The notes below the pieces were generated by a model that was not told where the DNA came from, made no database searches, and worked only from the letters and a program-made list of their open reading frames with translations. From positions 1 through 64,000 of the forward strand of contig NZ_FLOC01000004.1 of the NCBI RefSeq assembly GCF_900089755.1: a stretch of DNA of 64,000 nucleotides, read 5' to 3'. This DNA comes from Marinomonas aquimarina. GTDB lineage: Bacteria > Pseudomonadota > Gammaproteobacteria > Pseudomonadales > Marinomonadaceae. Position numbers and translations under genes: made by a program. Of this stretch, positions 28,495-37,376 are shown in pieces. The number at the start of each line of letters is the position of its first letter. Position 1 is the first letter of the stretch.

Positions 28495-31400
28495 TCAGTT
28501 CCTTCCTGATGCCTGGTTATAAGCCCTAATATCGATCAAGTTGTTCTGAGCATAATCTCCCGCAAGCGATGCATTTGAGATCACCGCTATCTGCTTATCC
28601 ACAAATGCTTTATCTTCTTCGGACACACTGTCAGGAATGTAAGCGCCACTCTCATCCTTTTGACGATACTCATTTAGCATTTGCTCCCTTAGACCTAGCA
28701 TTTCAGGCGACCAACTCGATGAGTCTTCAGAGTTGAATACGCGTCCCGCCAAACCTTCATTGAAAGCTTGAGCGAACACTTGACTTTGAATCGGGGTCAA
28801 TCCCATTCTCTGCCCTTCGCTGTATGCTTCCTGTTTAAAATCATCGGCATACTGTTCTAAGAACTCACCATATCGATTGTTAACTGCCGCACCAAATGCC
28901 CCCGCCAACATGGCTTCAGACTTAGTGCCCCAGTTTACTTCGGAGGCATACTGCGAACTCGATCCACTGTATGCATCATTAAACGCCGTCAATGGATTCT
29001 CCAAAGAGGTTCCGGCATCAACGGCGGCTTTTAACCCATCCCAGGTTGATTTGCTGGCCACCGTTGCGTTGTGCAAGAAACCTCGTGAGCCAGGATCTTC
29101 AAGCGCTTGTTCTTTGTAACTCTCATAGTCTTCGCCAAAGTGATTCAAGGTATGCAGAGCTGCATCAGTATGCTTGCCACTGAAATCACCAATAGCACTG
29201 GCGCTGTTGAAGAACATTTCAGCACCAGAGACTCCGCTATCATCAGCCATAATGCGAGATCGCCACTGAGAGCCAGCTTCACTGTTTAGTCCAGATTGAT
29301 AGGTACTTGTGTCAGAAGCTACGGCCTGCTGGGCTTGTTGCTGATGCGCATTCAGCTGTCCATCTACACCAGAAAGATTGGTTTGGTAAGCAGATTGAGC
29401 CGAATTGAACTGCGTTTGAACTGTTGCAGCATCCTCATAGCCTCCCAGAACACCTGATTCAACTTGGCTTTGAGTGCCACCAAAAGTAGGTGCCGTTGAT
29501 GACAAGCCTTCATTAGAGCGTGGCTGAATAGATCGTAAATCGGCTCCGGTAGCCATGGCCATAACAGTCATTGCTGCTTGATAGTCATTGTCTCGTTCAG
29601 CGGGCGTAGAGGAGTTGCTATAGGTTAAAGACTCCATAGCTGCGGCCACATACGCCTGATTATCATCAGGTAGCAAGCGCTGATACATTGGAAGGTTTTC
29701 ACGTAATCGGTTACCTGCTTCAACATGCTGGTTCATATAGCGACCTAAATAATCCATGACTTCAGGATTATCCGCTGCTAATCGAGTTAACGTCGCACCA
29801 TCCGTGTTCCTTTGTCCTGATAGACTGTAGCTGGCCTGATCAAGCTCACTAAAGCGGTTTGATGCCGTGATAACGTCTTGTGCTGAACTCTGAAGTGACT
29901 GATAGTCTTGATTAGACAACGACATCTCAACGCCAGAGCGTCTTGAATCTGAAAGGTCCTTAACCATCGCATCGCGAAACTCAGCACGTCGTGAATCACT
30001 CGATGCCAAGCTTTGCATCTCCCCAGTGAGCGTATTTGCGCTCGTAGACCGAGAACTGCCTTCTGACGACTCAACTTGGCCACTAAAGTTACCACCTAGA
30101 TCCAACCCAGCTCGTACCCTTGATAGTTTTGGTACACGAGATGAATCTGGCTTATCAACTCCAGGCAAATTACCTTGTGGAGAATCATTGCCTCCCGTTC
30201 CAAGAAGCCTCCCAAGAAAACCCTTATCGGCAACTTCTTTCTCACCGGGATTAGTAATGGTTCCATCGCCACCAATCCTTAGTCCGCCAGATAACACGCC
30301 CGATACCAAGCCACGTACAGCGTCTTTTTTATCGTCTCCGAAACCATACCGTGTTTGCAGGTCATCAGTGACCTGATTAACAACGGCGCTAGATGCGGAA
30401 TTAGAAGAACCAATCTGACGTCCAACCGAAGAAAGGTTGTCGTAACTTAGCTTTTCACCAAAAGTTCGGCTCATGGTATTGCCAACTTGACGGCTAAAGG
30501 CTTGAGTTGCCTGAGTCATGGATTCTTTTGCAGAGCCGACCATTGAACCCACCGCATTTCCGACAGAGAAACTGCTAAGTAGGTTTGACGCGCCGGTCAT
30601 AGCAGAACCAGTGAGGGCTGAATTTTGGAACATTGACTGTGATTGCATCACCGGGGCATTTTTCGCGACATCTGGACTTGCCATCTTTTCATCAATGGCA
30701 TCACCGTTTTGAAGACGTCCAGCCAAGTGGGTAGCGGTTATTGCTGAGCCATACACGAGCATGAGCGAAATCGCCGGAACACTCGACGCCAACATGCCGC
30801 CAGTAGCTATCCAGGTTTGCAGCACTGAATCCATCTGCATCATCCCAGCAAAAGATGGCACTTCTGTACCCGCAAAGGCATCAAGAGCCGACATTTTCCC
30901 AGCAACAGTTAAATGGATATAAAGGTTAATGATGGCCATGACAGGCATCCAAAGTTGAATCCAAAGCAGGATTAACAAGTACTTCCCGGCCATTCGCATC
31001 CCGATTTGGCCAAGGGCAATCACAAAGGCCATCAATGGGGTGATGGCGTAAATGAAACCCTCAAAAAACGTCATCATCGGACGAACGATACTTTGGAACA
31101 GGGTCTGCTCCGCCGCCCATTGCGTATTGCGCTGCTCAATCGCTTGGTTAACCATAACGGCTGCGGTGAAAGCTTGATCATCCATATACTTGCCCGTCAC
31201 GCTTTGCTCATAAATAGGCAAAAGCACTGACGCGGTCATGTACTCTTGGGTGTTAACCGAAGCCAAACCAAGATTATTCAGTGCATTTCGGATCACGTCA
31301 TCAGTGTCCGTTGCTGACGAAGTCCCCAATGAGGCTGACAGAACCTGTTTAAGCCTTGGAATGAAGGTTGATTCTGTCATGAGTTTCAGTTGGCTGTAGG

Positions 31401-32064
31401 CGTCGGTGCAGTCCAGATCGCTACTGCTACCACTGAGCATGATTCGAGTGCCATAAATGCGCGAATCAAACCTAATCGCAGTCATCGGGTTAGGATCACT
31501 CAGCACCTGATCTAGGTTCTTTTGGCCGATGTCGATACCAATCAAGGTGCACTCTTTGATGTAGTTAAACCACGATTGTTCGATATCTGAGCCACCGACA
31601 CGATTTGCATCACCCAACCCAGAGCGATCCATCACCTGTTTTCTCACCTTAATCAGTGACTGTAAACTGGATGCAAAACCGTATTCCGTCATGGCGGGAG
31701 TTGAGAAGGCGGTTTCAAACAATCGCGTGATTTGAAAGCCAACAGTCGAAATCGTACTGCCTGCGGCAGCAACACCGATGGGCACATTATCAACCACTCG
31801 AACTTGTCCCGTGTACGCATCCTCAATGCTCACTCGGGTACTGGGCCCAAACATGGTTGCAAAGACTAGCCATGAGACTAAAACGTGTTGAAAGTTAATC
31901 CCACGACCACCTTGCATTAAGGCCTGAACAGAGACCATCAATACCCCAATGAGCAAGCCAATCCGAACCATTGAAGTAAAGTCGCCTGTACCAGTGATCA
32001 TCGCGACAGCATTCAGGACCTGCTCTAAAAAAGCCGAATCCCCGATGGAATAGATTTCCCACAT
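28495..32064 (-). CDS. traG: TraG, mating-pair stabilisation and exclusion-target protein
   Basis: TraG is a large inner-membrane protein needed for the conjugation channel. The 1189 residues have membrane segments near 30-50, 60-75, 340-380 and 415-440, then a long Ser/Gln-rich hydrophilic C-terminal region. Residues 606-608 are Pro-Gly-Glu; this is the short site shown in SXT/R391 to decide which Eex group recognises TraG, and I recall P-G-E as the SXT type. It starts 3 bp after the traH stop. Confidence 0.95.
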   Translation of the reverse strand: MWEIYSIGDSAFLEQVLNAVAMITGTGDFTSMVRIGLLIGVLMVSVQALMQGGRGINFQHVLVSWLVFATMFGPSTRVSIEDAYTGQVRVVDNVPIGVAAAGSTISTVGFQITRLFETAFSTPAMTEYGFASSLQSLIKVRKQVMDRSGLGDANRVGGSDIEQSWFNYIKECTLIGIDIGQKNLDQVLSDPNPMTAIRFDSRIYGTRIMLSGSSSDLDCTDAYSQLKLMTESTFIPRLKQVLSASLGTSSATDTDDVIRNALNNLGLASVNTQEYMTASVLLPIYEQSVTGKYMDDQAFTAAVMVNQAIEQRNTQWAAEQTLFQSIVRPMMTFFEGFIYAITPLMAFVIALGQIGMRMAGKYLLILLWIQLWMPVMAIINLYIHLTVAGKMSALDAFAGTEVPSFAGMMQMDSVLQTWIATGGMLASSVPAISLMLVYGSAITATHLAGRLQNGDAIDEKMASPDVAKNAPVMQSQSMFQNSALTGSAMTGASNLLSSFSVGNAVGSMVGSAKESMTQATQAFSRQVGNTMSRTFGEKLSYDNLSSVGRQIGSSNSASSAVVNQVTDDLQTRYGFGDDKKDAVRGLVSGVLSGGLRIGGDGTITNPGEKEVADKGFLGRLLGTGGNDSPQGNLPGVDKPDSSRVPKLSRVRAGLDLGGNFSGQVESSEGSSRSTSANTLTGEMQSLASSDSRRAEFRDAMVKDLSDSRRSGVEMSLSNQDYQSLQSSAQDVITASNRFSELDQASYSLSGQRNTDGATLTRLAADNPEVMDYLGRYMNQHVEAGNRLRENLPMYQRLLPDDNQAYVAAAMESLTYSNSSTPAERDNDYQAAMTVMAMATGADLRSIQPRSNEGLSSTAPTFGGTQSQVESGVLGGYEDAATVQTQFNSAQSAYQTNLSGVDGQLNAHQQQAQQAVASDTSTYQSGLNSEAGSQWRSRIMADDSGVSGAEMFFNSASAIGDFSGKHTDAALHTLNHFGEDYESYKEQALEDPGSRGFLHNATVASKSTWDGLKAAVDAGTSLENPLTAFNDAYSGSSSQYASEVNWGTKSEAMLAGAFGAAVNNRYGEFLEQYADDFKQEAYSEGQRMGLTPIQSQVFAQAFNEGLAGRVFNSEDSSSWSPEMLGLREQMLNEYRQKDESGAYIPDSVSEEDKAFVDKQIAVISNASLAGDYAQNNLIDIRAYNQASGRN

Positions 32065-32067
32065 TAT

Positions 32068-33456
32068 CTATTCCCCCAGCGCCGTAGATTTAACGGTGTA
32101 ATAACGCTGTTTGCGAATGGTCTGAATCACCTGATTAAAATGCGCCAGTAATTCTTGCTCTGAGCCGTATCTTCGCTGTAACGCGGCGTACTCCTCATTG
32201 ATTTGGCGACGTGCACGTTCAAGGTCTTCGGTTAACAACTTCGCATAGGCATGATCTTCCACACCAGAGGTGCTTCTAGCTGCGTTGAGCATGTCTTCAA
32301 CCAATGCCCGGGCCATCTCAACAGCAGTAAATGGTGCTGCTCGTGAAGCAAACGACCTAGCGGCACCTTCATTTAATGCAGAAAGTGTTCGAATCATGCC
32401 GCCAATGCTTGCAGGAGCCGAGGTCATAAAAGCCTTTTCGGTGGTGCTAGCAGCCCCTGTATTTCGAGCAAACTTAAAAATAATGCCGTTACTAGAACCT
32501 GTACCAAGAAGTAAATTTTCTACCTGAGTTGATAACCCGGTAAGGGTCACGTTAGTGATTGTCGGGTTCAAACAACCGTCTTGCGTCACTGTGTCACATC
32601 GGTACATAGCGACGTTACCGCCATGAATTAGATGCTCAATAGTCACTTTATTGCCATTCAGTCTGGTCAGTTTTGGGGCTTTACCTTGGCCATCAGCCGC
32701 ATTAGCTAGATCACCAACAATGATCGAACCAGTCACCGACATAACCGCTTCAAGAAAACGGTCATCCCCCGATGCAAACCAGCTTGATGCCGAGTGACGT
32801 TTCAGTGCTCGCCAGACCAAGTTACCTTTAATCGTTTTGTTCACATCAGATGCCGCGACACTTGAAGCATTCTCGTAAGGGTTCTTACCATTGGACTCAC
32901 TCCAACTGGTAAAAATGTCCCCAGCCCCTTTAAGTGAGCTCAACATGCTGGCTTCTGTTTGCCCCTTTTTACCAAAAGCAGCCAGGGTATCGTTCACGAC
33001 TCCCTGAGCCATTTGACAGGAATTACCAAAATACTCGTTCAACTGCTGGATTTTCTTTTGCAGTGTCTCCATGTGCTGGGAGCATTTCTCACACATAGCA
33101 CTGAGCGCCAATTGGAATGCATACCCCTTGGCGTTTGCAGCAACAGAGCGAAGTAATTGAACAAACTGATCCGCGTTAACAAATGACAAACTTCCCGCGA
33201 ACATATCAATGCCGCCACAACCGGCTTGGAATGACGGAGGCACCATTGAGACGAGGTTCTCGTTCATGATTCTGTTACGGACAACAACACTTCCGCCAGA
33301 TATAACGCCACGCCGCTGACTCTCGAATACACCAGGCGCAGTGCTGTTGGTCATTGAACCAAACAACTGGTTCATCTCCTGTTGCAAGCTTGCTTGGCTC
33401 ATAGACGAAAAACCAATCGCACAGGCGATTAGCGATACTTGGAATACTTTTTTCAT
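32068..33456 (-). CDS. traH: TraH, conjugative pilus assembly protein
   Basis: TraH is a periplasmic protein of F-type transfer systems, needed for pilus assembly. A signal peptide (residues 1-22, ending SMSQA) is followed by 440 residues with a Cys pair in SAMCEKCSQHM and further single cysteines, in keeping with the DsbC-dependent folding of these proteins. It lies between traF and traG, 2 bp from traF. Confidence 0.94.
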   Translation of the reverse strand: MKKVFQVSLIACAIGFSSMSQASLQQEMNQLFGSMTNSTAPGVFESQRRGVISGGSVVVRNRIMNENLVSMVPPSFQAGCGGIDMFAGSLSFVNADQFVQLLRSVAANAKGYAFQLALSAMCEKCSQHMETLQKKIQQLNEYFGNSCQMAQGVVNDTLAAFGKKGQTEASMLSSLKGAGDIFTSWSESNGKNPYENASSVAASDVNKTIKGNLVWRALKRHSASSWFASGDDRFLEAVMSVTGSIIVGDLANAADGQGKAPKLTRLNGNKVTIEHLIHGGNVAMYRCDTVTQDGCLNPTITNVTLTGLSTQVENLLLGTGSSNGIIFKFARNTGAASTTEKAFMTSAPASIGGMIRTLSALNEGAARSFASRAAPFTAVEMARALVEDMLNAARSTSGVEDHAYAKLLTEDLERARRQINEEYAALQRRYGSEQELLAHFNQVIQTIRKQRYYTVKSTALGE

Positions 33457-33458
33457 CG

Positions 33459-34403
33459 TTATAACCCTCCTTGTGCACGCAGATAGCGAACAAGGAACTC
33501 AGGGTCCTGTAATATCTTTTCGTTAAGCTCTTGCGCTGACATCGCAAGTGACACACCGGGTTGAACGGGTCTGGTGGCATAGTAAGTTTGATCGTCAATC
33601 CAACCGGCTTGATGGGCTGCGAGAATGATTCGATTATTGAGCTCATCGAGGCTCATTGCACCTTGGCCAATCGGAGTAATGACGTTAGGCGGGTCAACTA
33701 AGAACACGGCAGGGACAGTCGTAACGGACAATGATTGAGCTTGTCCTGAATCGACTTTGTAATTGGGAAACTCTCCACCCGGTAAAGGCATGCCATCGAC
33801 AGCAATAGCAAACACCTCGAAACCGTAGTTCAAAGCCATGGATTCGATGATAGGCGCTTGAGCGTGGCAGTAAGGGCAATCCGAACGATAGAAGAAGAAC
33901 AAGCCAGCCCGTTTTGCTACTTCACCTAAAGCTACATCGCGTTGAGCGCCAGCTTCTCGATCCATCCGATTGGCAGCATAGGTCGCCAAGGGTCTGCGAC
34001 TGATTTCATCCAAAACAGGATCGCCCATGACCACCTGCTGACTAACATCAGCAAACTGTGAACCCTTATCCATCATGACGCGCTGAAGATACAGATAAGC
34101 CCTGACGTTCTCATTCGTCGGCTCATCAATTGCCTTGTCCATGAACGATTGCATATGCTCTCGGAACCATGCGGCACTGAAGGGCTTTAGTTCGCTCTGA
34201 CTGGACTCCACGACACCAGTTTCCGGCTCTATCAGCTCATCAGGCTGCTCAGGTTCAGGAATAACCTGATACCAAAACCAGCCTTCCTGACCACGCTGAT
34301 AGAATGGTCCATCACTGGCATGGGCGGGCAAGATGAATAGCAAGAAAATAATGATTGGGATGGTCACCCATAGGATGAACCAAGGGAACAAGGGGGTTCT
34401 CAT
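33459..34403 (-). CDS. traF: TraF, thioredoxin-like pilus assembly protein
   Basis: This 314-residue periplasmic protein has an N-terminal membrane anchor or signal (about residues 7-28) and a thioredoxin fold. The C-P-Y-C pair in YRSDCPYCHAQAP (near residue 175) is the redox active site; many F-type TraF proteins lack it, but SXT-type ones keep it. The cis-Pro segment VTTVPAVFLVD is present. It is the first gene of the traFHG operon. Confidence 0.93.
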   Translation of the reverse strand: MRTPLFPWFILWVTIPIIIFLLFILPAHASDGPFYQRGQEGWFWYQVIPEPEQPDELIEPETGVVESSQSELKPFSAAWFREHMQSFMDKAIDEPTNENVRAYLYLQRVMMDKGSQFADVSQQVVMGDPVLDEISRRPLATYAANRMDREAGAQRDVALGEVAKRAGLFFFYRSDCPYCHAQAPIIESMALNYGFEVFAIAVDGMPLPGGEFPNYKVDSGQAQSLSVTTVPAVFLVDPPNVITPIGQGAMSLDELNNRIILAAHQAGWIDDQTYYATRPVQPGVSLAMSAQELNEKILQDPEFLVRYLRAQGGL

Positions 34404-34496
34404 TGTCAGCTCCAGAAAATTTCATAGAGCTAACATGCTAAAGATCCCCGTTAGAGCGATTGGCCAGATAGATGAAGGAATTGTGAGTGTTTCTGA

Positions 34497-35201
34497 CTAT
34501 CTATTAAACACTGTTACTAACGTAAGTGCGTTGGCTGATGGCACCAAAACAAAGTGCATACCAGAGCTCCCATGACACCAAAACTCAGCCTGTACGAAGT
34601 ACTTTTTTGCTTTCTTTGAGGCTATACATTCTGGCAATAAAGATTTTGCCAATTCTGTGCTACGCAATTTGGCGCACAAAGCCTTCCAAGGATGCTTAGG
34701 TACACCGTCTGCAAACCGTTCTACGAATCGTTCTAGCGCGTGACGAGTCACCACGACAGGTCCAATACTTGGCACATTGATGACTTCATCGATTTCTCTC
34801 ACTGTAGCATTATCGACGCTGTATTCTTCGAAGGAATGTGAGAGCCAATCGTCCCGCTTCTCTACCGAGATCTGTGCTTCCTGGTATCGAGTGAGCAAAA
34901 ACCTAGTCAGGCTGTAAAGTGAATGCTGAGTTGAGCGTTGTTTCTGTAACTTTTTGATGGCACCTTTACTGACTCGGATTTGAAGCCCATTGCCGCTTCG
35001 GTTACTCCCCATCACCTCTTTCACTGACAGTAGGTGATGAATCGCATAGAGCTCAGCTGCAATTGGCTTTTGCTGCTCAGGTAGCTTGTCGTATTGCTCA
35101 CCTAAATTGACCTTTAGCTCACCACCTCTTCGAAGGCCGGTCTTCCAGTACACCGTATACTTGCCATCAGTCTGCTTTGTTAAAAGGGTTAATACCATCA
35201 T
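34497..35201 (-). CDS. Conserved ICE protein of unknown function
   Basis: The 234-residue protein is soluble with no signal peptide. The segment AAELYAIHHLLSVKEV with preceding short strands vaguely resembles an RNase H-like core, but the catalytic acids cannot be assigned. It stands where SXT carries its last conserved unknown before the traF hotspot; here that hotspot seems empty (93 bp). A GGAG Shine-Dalgarno precedes the ATG. Confidence 0.78.
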   Translation of the reverse strand: MMVLTLLTKQTDGKYTVYWKTGLRRGGELKVNLGEQYDKLPEQQKPIAAELYAIHHLLSVKEVMGSNRSGNGLQIRVSKGAIKKLQKQRSTQHSLYSLTRFLLTRYQEAQISVEKRDDWLSHSFEEYSVDNATVREIDEVINVPSIGPVVVTRHALERFVERFADGVPKHPWKALCAKLRSTELAKSLLPECIASKKAKKYFVQAEFWCHGSSGMHFVLVPSANALTLVTVFNR

Positions 35202-35290
35202 GTTTTTTTCTCCTATTGGTTATCTATTTTTCATTCTCCATGTTTTTTCAAATATGCAAGGCGCAAAAAAAGGGGCCGAAGCCCCTTGGA

Positions 35291-36364
35291 TCAGGTATGA
35301 ACTTTAGGAAAGCCCATGGCACCGTAAACATTCAGCACATCATTCCAATCCCAACTTTTCACGCCAAGTGACGTTGGTATCGGAGGGATCAGGACTTGTG
35401 TCAGAATGCCTTTCTGCCAGGCTTTTTTCTTGAGTTCATTCGCTGCATTCAGGCCGGTCTCAGAGAGATCGTGATCTGCCCAGATGTACAGCATTTTCAC
35501 ATTACTTGGTGGTTCAAACCTAGCCAGTAGCGTTGCATTCACAACCGACCAACATGTCTGTCCCGTAGCTCTGGTAACCGCTAAAGCTGTTTCGATGCCT
35601 TCAGAAACACCTAATACCTCACCAGGCTCACCTATCGGAATGGCACCACCAGTGATTGTTCTGTCACTTGGTATGGGCATCATCTTTTTAGGCTTTTCAA
35701 CCCCCGCTTTGAATCCATCTTCACTTAGGTAGATCCGATGAAACGTGGCCGAACGCCCTTGCTGAGTAACGATTTTACCTAGCAGCGCTGGGTAGCTATC
35801 GATAAACAGACCATCTTCATCATGGTAAGGCAAGTTAGGATGAAACCTCAGCACCGAATCCCATTCAGGACGAAGCCGCGTCACAATGCCACGACGATGC
35901 AAGTAGTTCCAAACCGGTTGCGCACGAGTATCTGCAAGAGATAACGTTTCTCCCCAGGTTTGATTCAAGCGATGGATAATCGCTTTGTCCTCGTCCTGCT
36001 TTCTAGCCTTCCAATCAACAGCGTTACTCGGTATTGGCCGAGTAGACGCTTGTATTTGTCCGGGTTGAATACATAGAACTTGGCCGATTGCTTCAATAGA
36101 CTGAGCAAAGTTCCATCCATTAATCCAAGACAACAGTTCAAAACCATCATGAAAGATCCCGCAGGTGTTACAAACGCCACCTCCGGTATATTCAGCATCT
36201 TTGAACAGCCTAAAGCCATCACGACCGCCATGAACAGGACAAGCCACATGACGGCCTTTTCGAGCAATAGCGGCATCAAGTTCTGGCACCAACGCCGCCA
36301 GTATTTGAAGCCATTGGCCATTAAGATATGGCCTTACTGTGTCAATCTGTAAAGGTAACGCCAT
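35291..36364 (-). CDS. Primase-like protein with zinc ribbon and TOPRIM domain
   Basis: Residues 35-85 form a phage-type primase zinc-binding domain (HVACPVHGG...CNTCGIFHDGFELLSW). A TOPRIM domain follows, with GVSEGIETALAV (the catalytic Glu) and IWADHDLSETG (the DxD pair). This layout matches P4-type primases without the helicase part. In the ICE it may prime the transferred strand or serve rolling-circle maintenance; this is inference. A terminator-like hairpin sits in its leader and AAGGAGG before its ATG. Confidence 0.85.
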   Translation of the reverse strand: MALPLQIDTVRPYLNGQWLQILAALVPELDAAIARKGRHVACPVHGGRDGFRLFKDAEYTGGGVCNTCGIFHDGFELLSWINGWNFAQSIEAIGQVLCIQPGQIQASTRPIPSNAVDWKARKQDEDKAIIHRLNQTWGETLSLADTRAQPVWNYLHRRGIVTRLRPEWDSVLRFHPNLPYHDEDGLFIDSYPALLGKIVTQQGRSATFHRIYLSEDGFKAGVEKPKKMMPIPSDRTITGGAIPIGEPGEVLGVSEGIETALAVTRATGQTCWSVVNATLLARFEPPSNVKMLYIWADHDLSETGLNAANELKKKAWQKGILTQVLIPPIPTSLGVKSWDWNDVLNVYGAMGFPKVHT

Positions 36365-36384
36365 ATAACCTCCTTAAGTAAAAA

Positions 36385-36422
36385 GCCGACTCCTACCACA
36401 GGTGGTAAAAGTCAGCTTGGGT
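36385..36422 (-). terminator. Terminator-like hairpin before the primase-like gene
   Basis: On the minus strand AAGCTGACTTTTACCACC pairs with GTGGTAGGAGTCGGCTT and is followed by TTTTT. It could end the radC transcript or act as an attenuator for the primase-like gene 20 bp on. A smaller hairpin, CCTGCATT/AATGCAGG, lies just upstream. Confidence 0.65.
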
Positions 36423-36455
36423 CCTGCATTGAGCCGTTTGGTTAATGCAGGAACG

Positions 36456-36797
36456 TTAGTCAAGCTGGATACCATGTCGTCTTAATAGCCACATGATGGA
36501 ATCACGAAGCACATCAGGATCGACAACCGCAGCCATCGCGCAAACACGAAAGCAAAATGGCGCTAATTCGTCATTTTGAATCCACGACAACACATCCTTT
36601 CGCAATCGAGTACTGACACGACCGTCCAGCAATACACGGATCGCATCCAATAGAATGCCTTCGCGTAACTGCCAGATTTCCGTGTCAGACCAAGTGACAG
36701 GGGCATCATCAAACTCAAATAGAAATTCGAGCTGTGCTGATGTGTGCTGATGGGACTGCTTTTGTGATGTAGGAGAATGGGCAATACGCCCATTCAT
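36456..36797 (-). CDS. Conserved hypothetical ICE protein (113 aa)
   Basis: Not recognised. The N-terminal 25 residues are Gln/Ser/His-rich; the rest is helical, with TEIWQLREGILLDAIRVLLDGRVS and two short Cys-containing segments near the end. Its start overlaps the radC stop, so it is read with radC. Confidence 0.75.
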   Translation of the reverse strand: MNGRIAHSPTSQKQSHQHTSAQLEFLFEFDDAPVTWSDTEIWQLREGILLDAIRVLLDGRVSTRLRKDVLSWIQNDELAPFCFRVCAMAAVVDPDVLRDSIMWLLRRHGIQLD

Positions 36798-37294
36798 TAC
36801 AGATAACCGCGTTCGGCAAGCGAAACGCAGCCCTCGGATGCGACCACGACATGGTCAAGCGTTCGAATATCAACAAGTGACAAGGCGTCACGAAGTCGAT
36901 GAGTGATGCGTTTATCAGCTTCACTGGGTTCAGGATCACCCGATGGATGGTTATGAACCAGTATCACTGCTGCCGCATTAAATTCCAACGCCCGCTTTGT
37001 TACTTCCCTTGGATACACGCTCGCTGCATCTAAAGTGCCTTTGAACAGCTCTTCAAATCGAATAACGCGATGCTTTGTATCAAGAAACAGCACGCCAAAG
37101 ACTTCGTGCTCATACTCGTGCATCAGTGTTTGCAGGTATGAGAACGCCGATGATGGCTGTTCAATTTTGCGACCTTTACTCAATCGACCACGGGCAAGCT
37201 TGAGCGCCATATCTAAGATATCCGCTTCAGTCACTTGCTCAGGAACGATGTAAGTACCGGCTTCTTCGCCAGCTAAGAATTTTTTGTTTTTCAT
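36797..37294 (-). CDS. radC: RadC-family JAB1/MPN protein
   Basis: RadC-like proteins are common on mobile elements; their role in DNA metabolism is unsettled. From the ATG at 37294 (MKNKKFLAGEEAG) the product is 165 residues, comprising the MPN domain but no N-terminal helix-hairpin-helix. The metal motif HNHPSGDPEPSEAD is intact. It is preceded by a two-hairpin leader in which GGAGAC at the Shine-Dalgarno pairs with GTCTCC. Confidence 0.92.
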   Translation of the reverse strand: MKNKKFLAGEEAGTYIVPEQVTEADILDMALKLARGRLSKGRKIEQPSSAFSYLQTLMHEYEHEVFGVLFLDTKHRVIRFEELFKGTLDAASVYPREVTKRALEFNAAAVILVHNHPSGDPEPSEADKRITHRLRDALSLVDIRTLDHVVVASEGCVSLAERGYL

Positions 37295-37295
37295 A

Positions 37296-37363
37296 GGAGT
37301 CTCCAAAAAAAACGGAGACGAACCCATGCCCTGAAGGGGACGGAATCGTCCCCGCAGGGTGGT
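37296..37363 (-). promoter_or_regulatory. Two-hairpin RNA leader of radC
   Basis: First hairpin: CCCTG-CGGGGACG pairs with CGTCCCC-TT-CAGGG. A GCATGGG linker follows. Second hairpin: CGTCTCCG, T-loop, GGAGAC, which covers the Shine-Dalgarno. Member of the nine-copy family. Confidence 0.75.
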
Positions 37364-37376
37364 AAAATTGATGTGG

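Noticed and set aside
34404-34496. Cargo in the hotspot next to traF
   Set aside because: Only 93 bp separate traF from the next backbone gene, so this site is empty here.
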